Part shown: in pieces, positions 18,458 through 29,915 of the stretch
Layout of the letters: each line of letters begins with the position of its first letter
Numbering within the stretch: position 1 is the first letter of the stretch
Origin: Caulobacter segnis
Lineage (GTDB): Bacteria; Pseudomonadota; Alphaproteobacteria; Caulobacterales; Caulobacteraceae
Direction: 5' to 3'
NCBI RefSeq assembly: GCF_019931575.1
Contig: NZ_CP082923.1
Coordinates: 1,488,001 to 1,552,000 of the forward strand
Length of the DNA stretch: 64,000 nt
Made by a program: the position numbers and the translations under genes
Notes under the pieces: generated by a model
Databases searched by the model: none
The model's input: only the letters and a program-made list of their open reading frames with translations
What the model was told of the DNA's origin: nothing

Positions 18458-18459
18458 TT

Positions 18460-19437
18460 ATGAAGCTATCCGCCGAACAGGTCGTCGAGGTGCTGCGCGC
18501 CGCCGGCGAGTCCACGCGCCTGCGACTCCTGGCCCTGCTGGCGGCCGAGGAGCTGTCCGTGCTGGAGCTGTGCCGCATCCTCGACCAGAGCCAGCCGCGT
18601 GTGTCGCGGCACCTGAAGCTGCTGGCCGAGGCGGGGCTGGTCGAGCGCTTTCCCGACGGGGCCTGGGTGTTCTACCGCCTGGCCGCCAAGTCCTCGGGCC
18701 GGTTCCTGGTCGAGCAGGCCCTGGACCTGATCGACGACACCGACGAGATCGTGCGCGCCGACGCGGACAAGCTGGCGACCGTGCGGGCCGAGCGCTCGAT
18801 GGACGCCCAGGCCTATTTCGCCCGCAACGCCGCGCGCTGGAACGAGATTCGCTCGCTCTATGTCGACGAGGCCGAGGTCGAGGCCGCCATCCTGCGCGCG
18901 ACCGGGGAGGGCCCGTTCGACGAACTGGTCGACCTGGGCGCGGGCGCGGGCCGGATGCTGACCCTGCTGGGCAGGCGCGCCAGTAACGCCCTGGGCCTGG
19001 ACCTCTCGCAGCAGATGCTGAACATCGCCCGCGACGAGGTGGCCAAGGCCGGTCTCGCGCAATGCGAGCTGCGCCACGGCGACATCTTCCGCACCGGCCT
19101 GCCGGGCGGCTGCGCCGATCTGGTGACCGTCCACCAGGTGCTGCACTACCTGTCCGATCCCGCCAACGCCGTGGCCGAGGCGGCGCGGCTGGTGACGCCG
19201 GGCGGCCTGCTGCTGATCGCCGACTTCGCGCCACACGATCATGAGTTCCTGCGCGAGGTGCATCAGCATCGGCGCCTGGGCTTCGACGACGTCGAGATCG
19301 TCACCTGGCTGCAGGCCGCCGGACTACAGCTGGAGAGCAACATCGCCCTGCCGCCGGCCACCGACGAGGGCCTGACCGTCAAGATCTGGACCGCGCGCCG
19401 CCCCGGTAGGGCCGCCGCCGAAAGGAACGCCGCATGA
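18460..19437 (+). CDS. ArsR-family regulator fused to a SAM-dependent methyltransferase domain, SahR-like (325 aa)
   Basis: Residues about 5-90 form an ArsR winged helix (ESTRLRLLALLAAEELSVLELCRILDQSQPRVSRHLKLLAEAGLV). Residues about 130-315 form a class I methyltransferase fold with motif I VDLGAGAGRML and motif GGLLLIADFAPHD. In methionine-cycle regulators of this kind the methyltransferase-like domain is thought to sense S-adenosylhomocysteine rather than methylate. The gene opens an operon with metF and metH, overlapping metF by ATGA, and has a perfect dyad immediately upstream. I infer autoregulated control of methionine synthesis. A genuine methyltransferase activity is possible but less likely. 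Confidence 0.82.
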   Translation: MKLSAEQVVEVLRAAGESTRLRLLALLAAEELSVLELCRILDQSQPRVSRHLKLLAEAGLVERFPDGAWVFYRLAAKSSGRFLVEQALDLIDDTDEIVRADADKLATVRAERSMDAQAYFARNAARWNEIRSLYVDEAEVEAAILRATGEGPFDELVDLGAGAGRMLTLLGRRASNALGLDLSQQMLNIARDEVAKAGLAQCELRHGDIFRTGLPGGCADLVTVHQVLHYLSDPANAVAEAARLVTPGGLLLIADFAPHDHEFLREVHQHRRLGFDDVEIVTWLQAAGLQLESNIALPPATDEGLTVKIWTARRPGRAAAERNAA

Positions 19438-20378
19438 CCCTTCCGCCCACCCGCCGCGTGATCGGTCCCGTCGCCCGCGCCGGCGAGCGCACCTATCGTC
19501 CGCGCGTGTCGTTCGAGTTCTTCCCGCCCAAGACGCCGGCCATGGAAGAGAGCCTGTGGCAGGCGATCACCCGCCTGGCCCCGCTGGATCCAGCGTTCGT
19601 CTCGGTGACCTACGGCGCCGGCGGCTCGACGCGGGAGCGCACGCACCGCACGGTCAAGCGCATCCTGGACGAGACCCGCCTCAAGCCCGCCGCCCACCTG
19701 ACCTGCGTCGGCGCCAGCCGCGAGGAGGTCGACGAGGTGATCCGCGAGTACTGGGAGACGGGCGTTCGCCACATCGTCTCGCTGCGCGGCGATCCGCCGC
19801 CTGGCGAGGGCGGCATCGGCGGGGTCTATGTGCCGCGCGCCGACGGCTACGCCAACGCCACCGAGCTGACCAAGGCCATCCGCGGCGTGGCGCCGTTCGA
19901 GGTGCTGGTCGGGGTCTATCCCGAGAAGCACCCGGAAAGCCCCTCGCTGGAGCACGACATCGATGTGCTCAAGCAGAAGGTCGACGCCGGCGCGACCCTG
20001 GGCATCAGCCAGTTCTTCTTCGATCTGGACGCCTTCCTGCGCTACGTCGACAAGGTCCGCGCCGCCGGGATCACCATCCCGATCGTGCCGGGGATCATGC
20101 CGGTGACCAATTTCAACGGCCTGAAGAAGATGTCGGCCGCCTGCGGCACGGCGATCCCGTCGTGGCTGGCCAACCTGTTCGAGGGCCTGGACGACGACGC
20201 CGAGACCCGCCGCCTGATCGCCTGCTCGGTCGCCGCCGAGATGTGCGCCAAGCTGCAGGAGCAGGGCTTCGAGGACTTCCACTTCTACACCCTGAACCGG
20301 GCCGACCTCGTCTATGCCATCTGCCGCGTGCTGGGCGTGCGCGAGACCTCGCCGGCCCCGGCGGAGGCCGCCGCATGA
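19434..20378 (+). CDS. metF: 5,10-methylenetetrahydrofolate reductase (314 aa)
   Basis: The N-terminus RVSFEFFPPKTPAMEESLW carries the catalytic Glu region of MetF. VSVTYGAGGSTR, HLTCVGAS and SLRGDPP line the FAD and folate site, and QFFFD and PGIMPVTN complete the TIM barrel. The protein makes 5-methyl-THF, the methyl donor for MetH encoded downstream. Length is about normal, with a short N-terminal extension. The ATG at 19434 overlaps the regulator's stop codon and the gene's own stop overlaps the next start, so the operon is tightly coupled. Confidence 0.93.
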   Translation: MTLPPTRRVIGPVARAGERTYRPRVSFEFFPPKTPAMEESLWQAITRLAPLDPAFVSVTYGAGGSTRERTHRTVKRILDETRLKPAAHLTCVGASREEVDEVIREYWETGVRHIVSLRGDPPPGEGGIGGVYVPRADGYANATELTKAIRGVAPFEVLVGVYPEKHPESPSLEHDIDVLKQKVDAGATLGISQFFFDLDAFLRYVDKVRAAGITIPIVPGIMPVTNFNGLKKMSAACGTAIPSWLANLFEGLDDDAETRRLIACSVAAEMCAKLQEQGFEDFHFYTLNRADLVYAICRVLGVRETSPAPAEAAA

Positions 20379-21247
20379 AGCGCGTTCTGATCTCCCTGGC
20401 GTTCGCGCTGACGGCCGTCGCGTCGCCGGTCCTGGCCGACGACAACAGCAACTGGGTTAAGCCGATCAAGCCGTATCGCGTGGTCGGCAACATCTACTAT
20501 GTCGGCTCCGAGGGCCTGTCGGCCTGGCTGATCACCTCGTCGGAAGGCCATATCGTCCTGGACGGCGGCCCGTCGGCGCAGGGCGGCAAGCTGATCGAGC
20601 GCAACATCCAGTCGCTGGGCTTCCAGCTGGCGGACGTGAAGGTGCTGATCAACACCCACGCCCACTACGACCACGCCGGCGGCCTGGCCCAGCTGAAGGC
20701 CGACATCCCGACCGCCAAGGTCTGGGCCTCGCGCGGCGACGAGCCGGCCCTGGAGGCGGGCCATCACATCGGCGGTAACAGCAACGGCCCGACCCCGTTC
20801 CCGGCGGTCAAGGTCGACAAGGCGTTCGGCGACGGCCAGAAGCTGAAGGTCGGCGAGACCACCCTGATCGCTCACCTGACCCCCGGCCACTCGATCGGCT
20901 GCACCAGCTGGACCACCCAGGTGACCGAGAAGGGCCGGCCGCTGAACGTCACCTTCAGCTGCTCGCTGTCAGTGGCCGGCAACCAGCTGGTCGGCAACAA
21001 GGAACATCGCAACATCGTCGCCGACTATCGCCAGAGCTTCGCCATGCTGCGGGCCTTGCCGACCGACGTGATGCTGCCCAGCCACGAGGAGCAGGGCGAC
21101 CTCTTGGCCAAGCGCCAGAAGCTGCTGCGCGGCGATCCCAACGCCTTCGTCGATCCGACCGAACTGGCGCGTTTCGTCGATGCGCAGGAAGCCAAGTTCA
21201 ACCAGGAGCTCGCGCGCCAGCAGGCCGCGAACCCGGGAGCCAAGTGA
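20375..21247 (+). CDS. Subclass B3 metallo-beta-lactamase, CAU-1/Mbl1b type (290 aa)
   Basis: A signal peptide (residues 1-21, ending VLAD) sends it to the periplasm. The zinc ligands of subclass B3 are all present: HAHYDH (His95, His97, Asp99, His100), His172 in PGHSIGCTSW and His237 in SHEEQGD. B3 enzymes hydrolyse penicillins, cephalosporins and carbapenems. Caulobacter has a known chromosomal enzyme of this kind (CAU-1/Mbl1b). The gene sits between metF and metH with 4-bp overlaps on both sides, so it is expressed with methionine genes and is not an acquired cassette. A role other than antibiotic resistance is possible. Confidence 0.9.
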   Translation: MKRVLISLAFALTAVASPVLADDNSNWVKPIKPYRVVGNIYYVGSEGLSAWLITSSEGHIVLDGGPSAQGGKLIERNIQSLGFQLADVKVLINTHAHYDHAGGLAQLKADIPTAKVWASRGDEPALEAGHHIGGNSNGPTPFPAVKVDKAFGDGQKLKVGETTLIAHLTPGHSIGCTSWTTQVTEKGRPLNVTFSCSLSVAGNQLVGNKEHRNIVADYRQSFAMLRALPTDVMLPSHEEQGDLLAKRQKLLRGDPNAFVDPTELARFVDAQEAKFNQELARQQAANPGAK

Positions 21248-22323
21248 TGACCGACCTCTCCATTCGGGCCAAACGCGTGGCCGCCCTCAAGGCCGCCGCC
21301 AAGCAGAAGATCCTGATCCTGGACGGCTCCTGGGGCGTGATGTTCCAGAAGAAGGGCCTGTCGGAGGCCGACTACCGGGCCGAGCGCTTCGCCGCCTACA
21401 ACGGCCAGATGAAGGGCAACAATGACATCCTGTGCCTGACCCGGCCGGATCTGGTGGCCGAACTTCATGACGCCTATTTCTCGGCCGGCGCCGACATCTC
21501 CGAGACCAACACCTTCTCGGGCACCACCATCGCCCAGGCCGACTATCACCTGGGCGAGCAGGACGTCTGGGACATCAACTACGAGGGCGCGCGCATCGGC
21601 CGCTCGGTCGCCGATCGCTGGAACGCCGAGAACCCGGCCTCGCCCAAGTTCATCGCCGGCTCGATCGGGCCGCTGAACGTCATGCTGTCGATGTCGTCGG
21701 ACGTGAATGATCCGGGCGCGCGCAAGGTGACCTTCGACCAGGTCTACGCGGCCTATCGCCAGCAGGTGGACGCGCTCTATCAGGGTGGGGTCGACCTCTT
21801 CCTGATCGAGACCATCACCGACACCCTGAACTGCAAGGCGGCCATCAAGGCCATTCTCGACTGGCGCGACGAGGGCCACGAGGACCTGCCGATCTGGATC
21901 AGCGGCACCATCACCGACCGCTCGGGCCGCACCCTGTCGGGCCAGACGGCCGAGGCGTTCTGGAACAGCGTCAAGCACGCCAAGCCGTTCGCGGTGGGCT
22001 TCAACTGCGCCCTGGGCGCTGATTTGATGCGCCCGCACATCGCCGAGATGGCCCGTATCGCCGACACCCTGGTCGCGGCCTACCCCAACGCCGGCCTGCC
22101 CAACGCCATGGGCCAGTACGACGAGCAGCCGCACGAGACCGGCCACGCCCTGCACGAATGGGCCAAGGACGGCCTGGTCAACATCCTGGGCGGCTGCTGC
22201 GGCACCACGCCGGACCACATCCGCCACGTGGCGGACGAAGTCCGCGGCGTGTCCCCTCGTCAGATCCCCGAGCGTCCCAAGGCCATGCGCCTGGCGGGCC
22301 TCGAACCGTTCGAATTGGCCTAA
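21247..22323 (+). CDS. metH: Methionine synthase, homocysteine-binding module as a separate protein (358 aa)
   Basis: This protein equals the N-terminal homocysteine methyltransferase module of Met[14 protein letters not shown] at the start, [17 protein letters not shown], and the zinc-binding cysteines in GFNCALGA and [10 protein letters not shown]. It ends just where the folate module begins in full-length MetH. Six bases and a frame change separate its TAA from the next ATG, so two polypeptides must assemble to make B12-dependent methionine synthase. Start is the ATG at 21247, overlapping the lactamase TGA; a GTG one codon earlier is possible. Confidence 0.9.
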   Translation: MTDLSIRAKRVAALKAAAKQKILILDGSWGVMFQKKGLSEADYRAERFAAYNGQMKGNNDILCLTRPDLVAELHDAYFSAGADISETNTFSGTTIAQADYHLGEQDVWDINYEGARIGRSVADRWNAENPASPKFIAGSIGPLNVMLSMSSDVNDPGARKVTFDQVYAAYRQQVDALYQGGVDLFLIETITDTLNCKAAIKAILDWRDEGHEDLPIWISGTITDRSGRTLSGQTAEAFWNSVKHAKPFAVGFNCALGADLMRPHIAEMARIADTLVAAYPNAGLPNAMGQYDEQPHETGHALHEWAKDGLVNILGGCCGTTPDHIRHVADEVRGVSPRQIPERPKAMRLAGLEPFELA

Positions 22324-22329
22324 GCGATT

Positions 22330-25002
<2,673 letters not shown>

Positions 25003-25109
25003 GGCGGAGCGCCAATACCCAAATCGCGTAGCGGCGTGCGGTAGAGCTTACGGAATAAGGATTTCCGCAACCCGTTCGGGGGAAGGATGCGCCATCTCAG
25101 GGGAGTGGG

Positions 25110-27281
25110 ATGGACCGTAGGAACATCGAGCTGAAGATCTTTGGCCTGATCGCCGGCATGGCGGCGGGCATGATCCTGCTCGCGGGTTTCGCCCTGGCCG
25201 TCGCGGCCCGTCACGCAGACCTGCGTGAGCGCGAATACGAACAGACCCTGGTCGGCAACGGCCTGCGCCAGCGCGCCAAGGAAATCCAGGTCGCGCTCAA
25301 TCCCTACATCATCTGGGACGAGGCGGTCATCAAGCTGGACAACCGGTACGACCCGGCCTGGGCCAGCCAGAACATCGGCCAGTCGGTCGGCGGCGCCCTC
25401 GGCAACGAGGTGGTGTTCGTGCTCGACGCCGACAACCAGCCCATCTACGGCCACGTGTCCGGCAAGGACGTCTCGCCGACCGCCTTCGCCCGCTATGGCG
25501 GCCGGGCCGTGCGGCTGATCGAGAAGGTCCGCGAGATCGAGGCCGATCCGAAAAGGGTGGCCGAGCTGCGCGCCGTGCATCGCAGCCGCGTCACCCTGAT
25601 CGGCGACGACCCGATGTTGATCACCGTGTCGCTGGTCCGGCCGGACCTGAAGGCCAAGACGCGCGGACCCCGGGCGCCGCTGCTGGTCACCGGCGTGCCG
25701 GTCGCCAACAGCGTGGTGAAGGCGTTCTCGGACCGCTTCCTGCTGCACGACGCCCGCATCCAGGTGATCAAGGCCGCGCAGCTGGAGACGTCCGCCGCCC
25801 AGCGCGTGATCGGCAAGACCGCCGACGGCCGCCGCATCGTGATGCGCTGGACGCCCCGCAAGCCGGGCGAGGAACTGCTGCGATCGGCCTCGCCGATCCT
25901 GGGCGTGGCCCTGCTGGCCGCGGTGGTCGGCTCGGTCCTGCTGTTCCGGACCACCCGCCGCGCCGTCAAGAAGCTGCTGCTGAGCGAGGCCGAGGCCAAG
26001 CACCTGTCGCTGCACGACCCGCTGACCGGCCTGGCCAACCGCACCCTGTTCACCGACCGCCTGGTCCACGCCCACGCCCTGCTGCGTCGCAAGCCGGGCC
26101 TTCTGGGCGTGCTGTGCATCGACCTCGACCGGTTCAAGGAGGTCAACGACAGCTACGGCCACGACGCCGGCGACCAGCTGATCCGCGAGGTCGCCCGCCG
26201 ACTGAAGACCATCTGCCGCGACACCGACACCATCTGCCGCCTGGGCGGCGACGAGTTCGCCATCATCCAGCCCGACACCACCCCGGCCGGAGCCGCCGCC
26301 CTGGCCCAGCGCGTGGTCGAGGGCCTGTCGGGAGAGGTCGACCTCTCCATCGGCCGCGCCGAGCTGTCGTGCTCGGTGGGCGTGGCGGTGGTCTCTGACG
26401 CCGAGCAGGGTCAGGCCGAGCTGCTGCGCCAGGCCGACGTCGCCCTGTACCGCGCCAAGGAAGGCGGCCGTGGTCGCTACTGCTTCTTCGAGCCCGAGAT
26501 GGACGCGGCCCTGCGCTTGCGGAAGGGCCTGGAGCGCGACCTGCGCGCGGCGCTCGACAACGACGCCCTGAAGGTGGCCTACCAGCCGCTGACCGACGCC
26601 AGGGGACAGATCATCGGCGTCGAGGCCCTGGCCCGCTGGACCCATTCCGAGCGGGGTGAGATCGCGCCGGCCATCTTCATCCCGCTGGCCGAGTCCTGCG
26701 GCCTGATCGGCGCGGTCGGCTCGGCCGTGTTCCGCCGCGCCTGCTACGACAGCCTGCGCTGGTCGAGGCTGGAGGTGTCGGTCAACATCTCGGCGCTGCA
26801 GCTGTCGGATCCGGGCTTTGTCGACGACATGGTCGCCGTGCTGGCCGAGACCGGGGCCCGCGCCGACGTCTTCATGCTGGAGATCACTGAGACGGCGCTG
26901 CTCAAGGACAGCGACGGCGTCCACGAGGCGCTGCGCCGCCTCAAGCGCCTGGGCTTCCGCCTGGCCCTGGACGACTTCGGCACCGGTTACGCCAGCCTCG
27001 CCTATCTGCGCCGCCACCCGATCGACAAGCTGAAGATCGACCGCTCGTTCGTCTCCAGCCTGCCGGGCAACAGCGAGAGTCTGGCGGTCGCCAGCGCCAT
27101 TATCAGCCTGGCCAAGTCGCTGGGCCTGAAGGCCACGGCCGAGGGGGTCGAGACCCAGGGTCAATTCGACGCCCTGATCAAGCTGGGCTGCGCCGAGTTC
27201 CAGGGCTTCCTGCTGGGCCGCCCGATGCCGGCCGACGCCATCGGCGACGTCATCGCCGGCGCGCGCGAGATGGCGCGCTAG
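25110..27281 (+). CDS. Membrane-anchored GGDEF-EAL cyclic-di-GMP protein with periplasmic CHASE4-like sensor (723 aa)
   Basis: The first membrane helix is at about residues 9-32 and the second at about 265-290. The periplasmic part between them has the CHASE4-like pattern NPYIIWDEAVIKLDNRYD. The GGDEF domain is intact (GGDEF starts at residue 379) and has an RxxD inhibitory site (RDTD) five residues before it. The EAL domain is also complete (EAL at 505, then NISALQLS, EITETALL, DDFGTGYASL, KIDRSFV, ATAEGVET). Both synthesis and breakdown of c-di-GMP are therefore possible, with the periplasmic signal choosing the direction. In Caulobacter this messenger controls the swarmer-to-stalked transition. 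GGGGAGTGGG precedes the ATG. Confidence 0.9.
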   Translation: MDRRNIELKIFGLIAGMAAGMILLAGFALAVAARHADLREREYEQTLVGNGLRQRAKEIQVALNPYIIWDEAVIKLDNRYDPAWASQNIGQSVGGALGNEVVFVLDADNQPIYGHVSGKDVSPTAFARYGGRAVRLIEKVREIEADPKRVAELRAVHRSRVTLIGDDPMLITVSLVRPDLKAKTRGPRAPLLVTGVPVANSVVKAFSDRFLLHDARIQVIKAAQLETSAAQRVIGKTADGRRIVMRWTPRKPGEELLRSASPILGVALLAAVVGSVLLFRTTRRAVKKLLLSEAEAKHLSLHDPLTGLANRTLFTDRLVHAHALLRRKPGLLGVLCIDLDRFKEVNDSYGHDAGDQLIREVARRLKTICRDTDTICRLGGDEFAIIQPDTTPAGAAALAQRVVEGLSGEVDLSIGRAELSCSVGVAVVSDAEQGQAELLRQADVALYRAKEGGRGRYCFFEPEMDAALRLRKGLERDLRAALDNDALKVAYQPLTDARGQIIGVEALARWTHSERGEIAPAIFIPLAESCGLIGAVGSAVFRRACYDSLRWSRLEVSVNISALQLSDPGFVDDMVAVLAETGARADVFMLEITETALLKDSDGVHEALRRLKRLGFRLALDDFGTGYASLAYLRRHPIDKLKIDRSFVSSLPGNSESLAVASAIISLAKSLGLKATAEGVETQGQFDALIKLGCAEFQGFLLGRPMPADAIGDVIAGAREMAR

Positions 27282-27345
27282 CTTTCGCTAGCCAAACTCA
27301 AAACCCCACAGCATCCTCCCTCCCAACGATAAACGGGAGGGGACG

Positions 27346-28809
27346 ATGGAACGGTCAGGCGTCAGCCGCCGGACCCTGGGCGCGCTCGTGCTCGGCGGGG
27401 CCTTGGGCGGCGCGGGCATGGGGCTTTCGGGATGCGAGGGTCCGGGCGAGACCGACCTGACGCCCAGGAGCCGCCAGTTTCCCAAGGACTTCATCTGGGG
27501 CGTGGCCAGCGCCGCCTTCCAGACCGAGGGTGCGCAGGATGCCGACGGGCGCGGGCCCAGCGTCTGGGACGTGTTCGAGAAGGTCCCAGGTCACGTCAAG
27601 GACGGCTCGGACGCGAGCGTCGCGACCGACAGCTACCGCCGCTTCCAGGATGACGTCGACCTGATCGCCGGGGCGGGGCTGGACGCCTACCGCTTCTCGA
27701 TCAGCTGGTCGCGGATCCTGCCCAACGGCGAGGGCGCGGTGAACCCGGCGGGCCTGGACCACTATTCGCGGCTGGTCGACGCGCTGCTGGCCAAGGGGAT
27801 CGCGCCGTACGCCACCCTGTTCCACTGGGACCTGCCCCAGGCTCTGCAGGAGAAGGGCGGCTGGGCGAACCGCGACACCGCTCTGCGTCTGGCCGACTAC
27901 GCTCATGCGGTGGTCGATCGGCTGGGCGACCGGTTGAAGAACTATATCATCCTGAACGAGGCTGCCGTCCACGCCGTCGTCGGCCACGTGCTGGGCGAGC
28001 AGGCCCCGGGGCTGAAGAACGTCAACCTGCTGGGCAAGGTCGTCCACCACATGAACCTGGGCCAGGGGTTGGCGATTCAGGCGCTGCGGGCGGGGCGAGG
28101 GGACCTGAACATCGGCACCACCCTGGCGCTGCAGCCCTGCCGGCCGGCGGGCGGGCCCTGGGCGGTCTGGAACCGCCTGGCCTCGGACGGCCTTGACGCC
28201 CTCTGGAACAAGGCCTGGCTGGATCCGCTGCTGAAGGGGACCTACCCGAAGGCGATGGACGACTTCCTGAAGGGCGGCGTCGTCCAGGACGGCGACCTGG
28301 AGACCATCCGCCAGCCGGTCGATTTCCTGGGGGTGAACTACTACGCGCCGGTCTATGTCCGGCTGGACCTGGCTGCGCCCGGCAAGATCGCCATGGCCGC
28401 CCCGCCCAAGGGCGCGGAACTGGACGCCTTCGGCCGACACATCGACCCGTCGGGCCTCTACGAGATGCTGGACCGCGTCCGCCGCGAGTATGGCGCGCCC
28501 AAGACGCTGGTGACCGAGAACGGCTGCTCGGACCCGTTCGGGACCGGCCCCGCGATCCTGAACGACCAGTTCCGCATCACCTATCTGCGCCGCCACCTGG
28601 AGGCGGTGTTGGCCGCCCGCGAGGCCGGCTGCGACGTGCGCGGCTATTTCGAATGGACCCTGATCGACAATTTCGAATGGGACCTGGGCTACACATCCAA
28701 GTTCGGCCTGGTGGCGATGGACCGGACGACCGGCGCGCGCACGCCCAAGGCGTCGTACCAATGGTTCAAGGCGCTGGCGGCGAGCGGAGCGCTGCCATCC
28801 TCCCCCTAG
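27346..28809 (+). CDS. GH1 family beta-glucosidase, predicted Tat-exported lipoprotein (487 aa)
   Basis: The N-terminus contains a twin-arginine stretch (SRRTLGALVLGGALGGAGMG) ending in a lipobox, LSGC, so export by Tat and lipid anchoring at Cys are predicted. The rest is a GH1 barrel: DFIWGVASAAFQTEGA, FSISWSRILP, TLFHWDLPQAL, nucleophile VTENG and the C-terminal YFEWTLIDNFEW. The acid/base Glu is present, but the motif reads LNEAAVH instead of the usual NEP. It should release glucose or related sugars from beta-glycosides outside the cytoplasm. GGGAGGGGACG precedes the ATG. The stop codon lies in the loop of a REP-like hairpin. Confidence 0.87.
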   Translation: MERSGVSRRTLGALVLGGALGGAGMGLSGCEGPGETDLTPRSRQFPKDFIWGVASAAFQTEGAQDADGRGPSVWDVFEKVPGHVKDGSDASVATDSYRRFQDDVDLIAGAGLDAYRFSISWSRILPNGEGAVNPAGLDHYSRLVDALLAKGIAPYATLFHWDLPQALQEKGGWANRDTALRLADYAHAVVDRLGDRLKNYIILNEAAVHAVVGHVLGEQAPGLKNVNLLGKVVHHMNLGQGLAIQALRAGRGDLNIGTTLALQPCRPAGGPWAVWNRLASDGLDALWNKAWLDPLLKGTYPKAMDDFLKGGVVQDGDLETIRQPVDFLGVNYYAPVYVRLDLAAPGKIAMAAPPKGAELDAFGRHIDPSGLYEMLDRVRREYGAPKTLVTENGCSDPFGTGPAILNDQFRITYLRRHLEAVLAAREAGCDVRGYFEWTLIDNFEWDLGYTSKFGLVAMDRTTGARTPKASYQWFKALAASGALPSSP

Positions 28810-28820
28810 CGGGGGAGGAT
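28797..28820. repeat. REP-like hairpin spanning the beta-glucosidase stop codon
   Basis: The arms ATCCTCCCCC and GGGGGAGGAT pair perfectly over 10 bp with loop TAGC. The TAG in the loop is the stop codon of the upstream gene. Related C5-G5 hairpins occur at 33908 and 40220, so this is a dispersed repeat that also marks the convergent gene boundary. Confidence 0.7.
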
Positions 28821-28830
28821 TTGAGTACGC

Positions 28831-29646
28831 CTAGTCCGCCTTGCAGATCAGCACGTCGCGGCCGCCGCGCTTGGCGGGGACCAGCGTGCCCGCGCAGGGG
28901 ACGGGATTGACCGGGTCGACGATCACCTCGTTGCCTCCGATCGGCGGCAGCTTCTTGGCCGGGGCAGGAGCGGCCGGCTTGGGCTGAGGCTTGGCGGTCT
29001 TGGCCGGAGTCGTCTTAGCGGGCTCGACCTTGGCGGGTTCAGGAGCCGCGACCGGTTCCGGCGTCGGTGCGGCCGGCGGCGCGGCCTCGGCGGCCGGCTG
29101 GGGCGCGGGCGTTTCCGGCTGAGGCGCTGGGGCCTGGTTCGTGGCCGAGGCGCTGTTGAAGTTCAGCGCCTTGCCCAGGATGGTCGACTTGGTCTCCAGG
29201 GTCTTGGCCCGCTTCTCGCAGTCGCCGGGCGGGCTCCAGCTCATCCACATCTGGGCCAGGCGCGCCTTGCTCACCGAGTCCGAGCCCTGCCAGATGGCCG
29301 CGCCGCGCTTGACCTGGGCGCCGCCGTATTCCGAGATCGGACGCGGGCTGGCTTTCTCGGCCGCGGTGATGGCCGAGGCGAAGGTCTTGAGGTCCTTCTG
29401 GGCCTGGGCGCGCATCTCGGGATAGGTCTTCAGCGAGGCGGCCACGCCGTCCGGACCTGGAAACGCCTTCTCGATCCGCGTCACCTCCGGCATCACCTTG
29501 TCGTAGAGATTGGCGTAGCCGCCCAGGGCGCCGTAGCACCAAGCGACATAGCCGTACTCGTCGGTCGGCGGCGCGTTCGGGCCTTGGGCGGCGGCTTGGC
29601 CGTCCTGGGCGAAGAGAGCGAGAGCGAGGAAGAGGGCGTTCGCCAT
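28831..29646 (-). CDS. Exported protein with Ala/Pro/Lys-rich linker (271 aa)
   Basis: A short signal sequence (MANALFLALALFAQDGQAAAQ) is followed by a soluble domain of about 125 residues with two cysteines (WCYGALGGYANLYDKVMPEV and GDCEKRAKTLE). Next comes a low-complexity PAPxP/AKP linker (about 150-230). The small C-terminal piece has two more cysteines (VPCAGTLVPAKRGGRDVLICKAD). The layout suggests a periplasmic protein spanning or binding peptidoglycan. No family is recognised. Start is the ATG at 29646, with AGGACC upstream. Confidence 0.7.
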   Translation of the reverse strand: MANALFLALALFAQDGQAAAQGPNAPPTDEYGYVAWCYGALGGYANLYDKVMPEVTRIEKAFPGPDGVAASLKTYPEMRAQAQKDLKTFASAITAAEKASPRPISEYGGAQVKRGAAIWQGSDSVSKARLAQMWMSWSPPGDCEKRAKTLETKSTILGKALNFNSASATNQAPAPQPETPAPQPAAEAAPPAAPTPEPVAAPEPAKVEPAKTTPAKTAKPQPKPAAPAPAKKLPPIGGNEVIVDPVNPVPCAGTLVPAKRGGRDVLICKAD

Positions 29647-29915
29647 GCGGGCGGAGGTCCTTTCGAATAACTGGGCGTACTGACTAGAGCATTTCTGTCT
29701 GGATTGGGACCTTAGCGTGGCCGATCCGGAGCGAAGCGGAGCCATAAACGAGCGAGCCGTCGAATGGCTCCACCTTAAGGGTCGGACCGTTCGCCGCATT
29801 GCCGTAAAGTCATGTGAACGATCATTCTCATTGTGCTAGAAGCACCGTGACGAGGTGATCCGCTTCGCCCCGTCATCCGTATTTCTGCCATTCGTCGCTG
29901 GTTTCGAGGCGCTCC
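29647..29915. other. Intergenic region between divergent genes
   Basis: No gene is supported in these 269 bp. A short dyad-rich stretch (GGAGCGAAGCGGAGCC, near 29727) and TAGAGCATTT, similar in style to repeat elements elsewhere in the window, are present. GCTAGAAG at 29837 is a possible -10 element for the downstream J-domain gene. Confidence 0.4.

Noticed and set aside
20375..21247. Metallo-beta-lactamase as an acquired resistance cassette
   Set aside because: It overlaps both neighbours by 4 bp in a core operon and has no integron, transposon or base-composition break.
29810..29835. Fur-box-like GAACGATCATTCTCATT before the J-domain gene
   Set aside because: The dyad fits the 7-1-7 Fur pattern poorly and no iron gene is adjacent.
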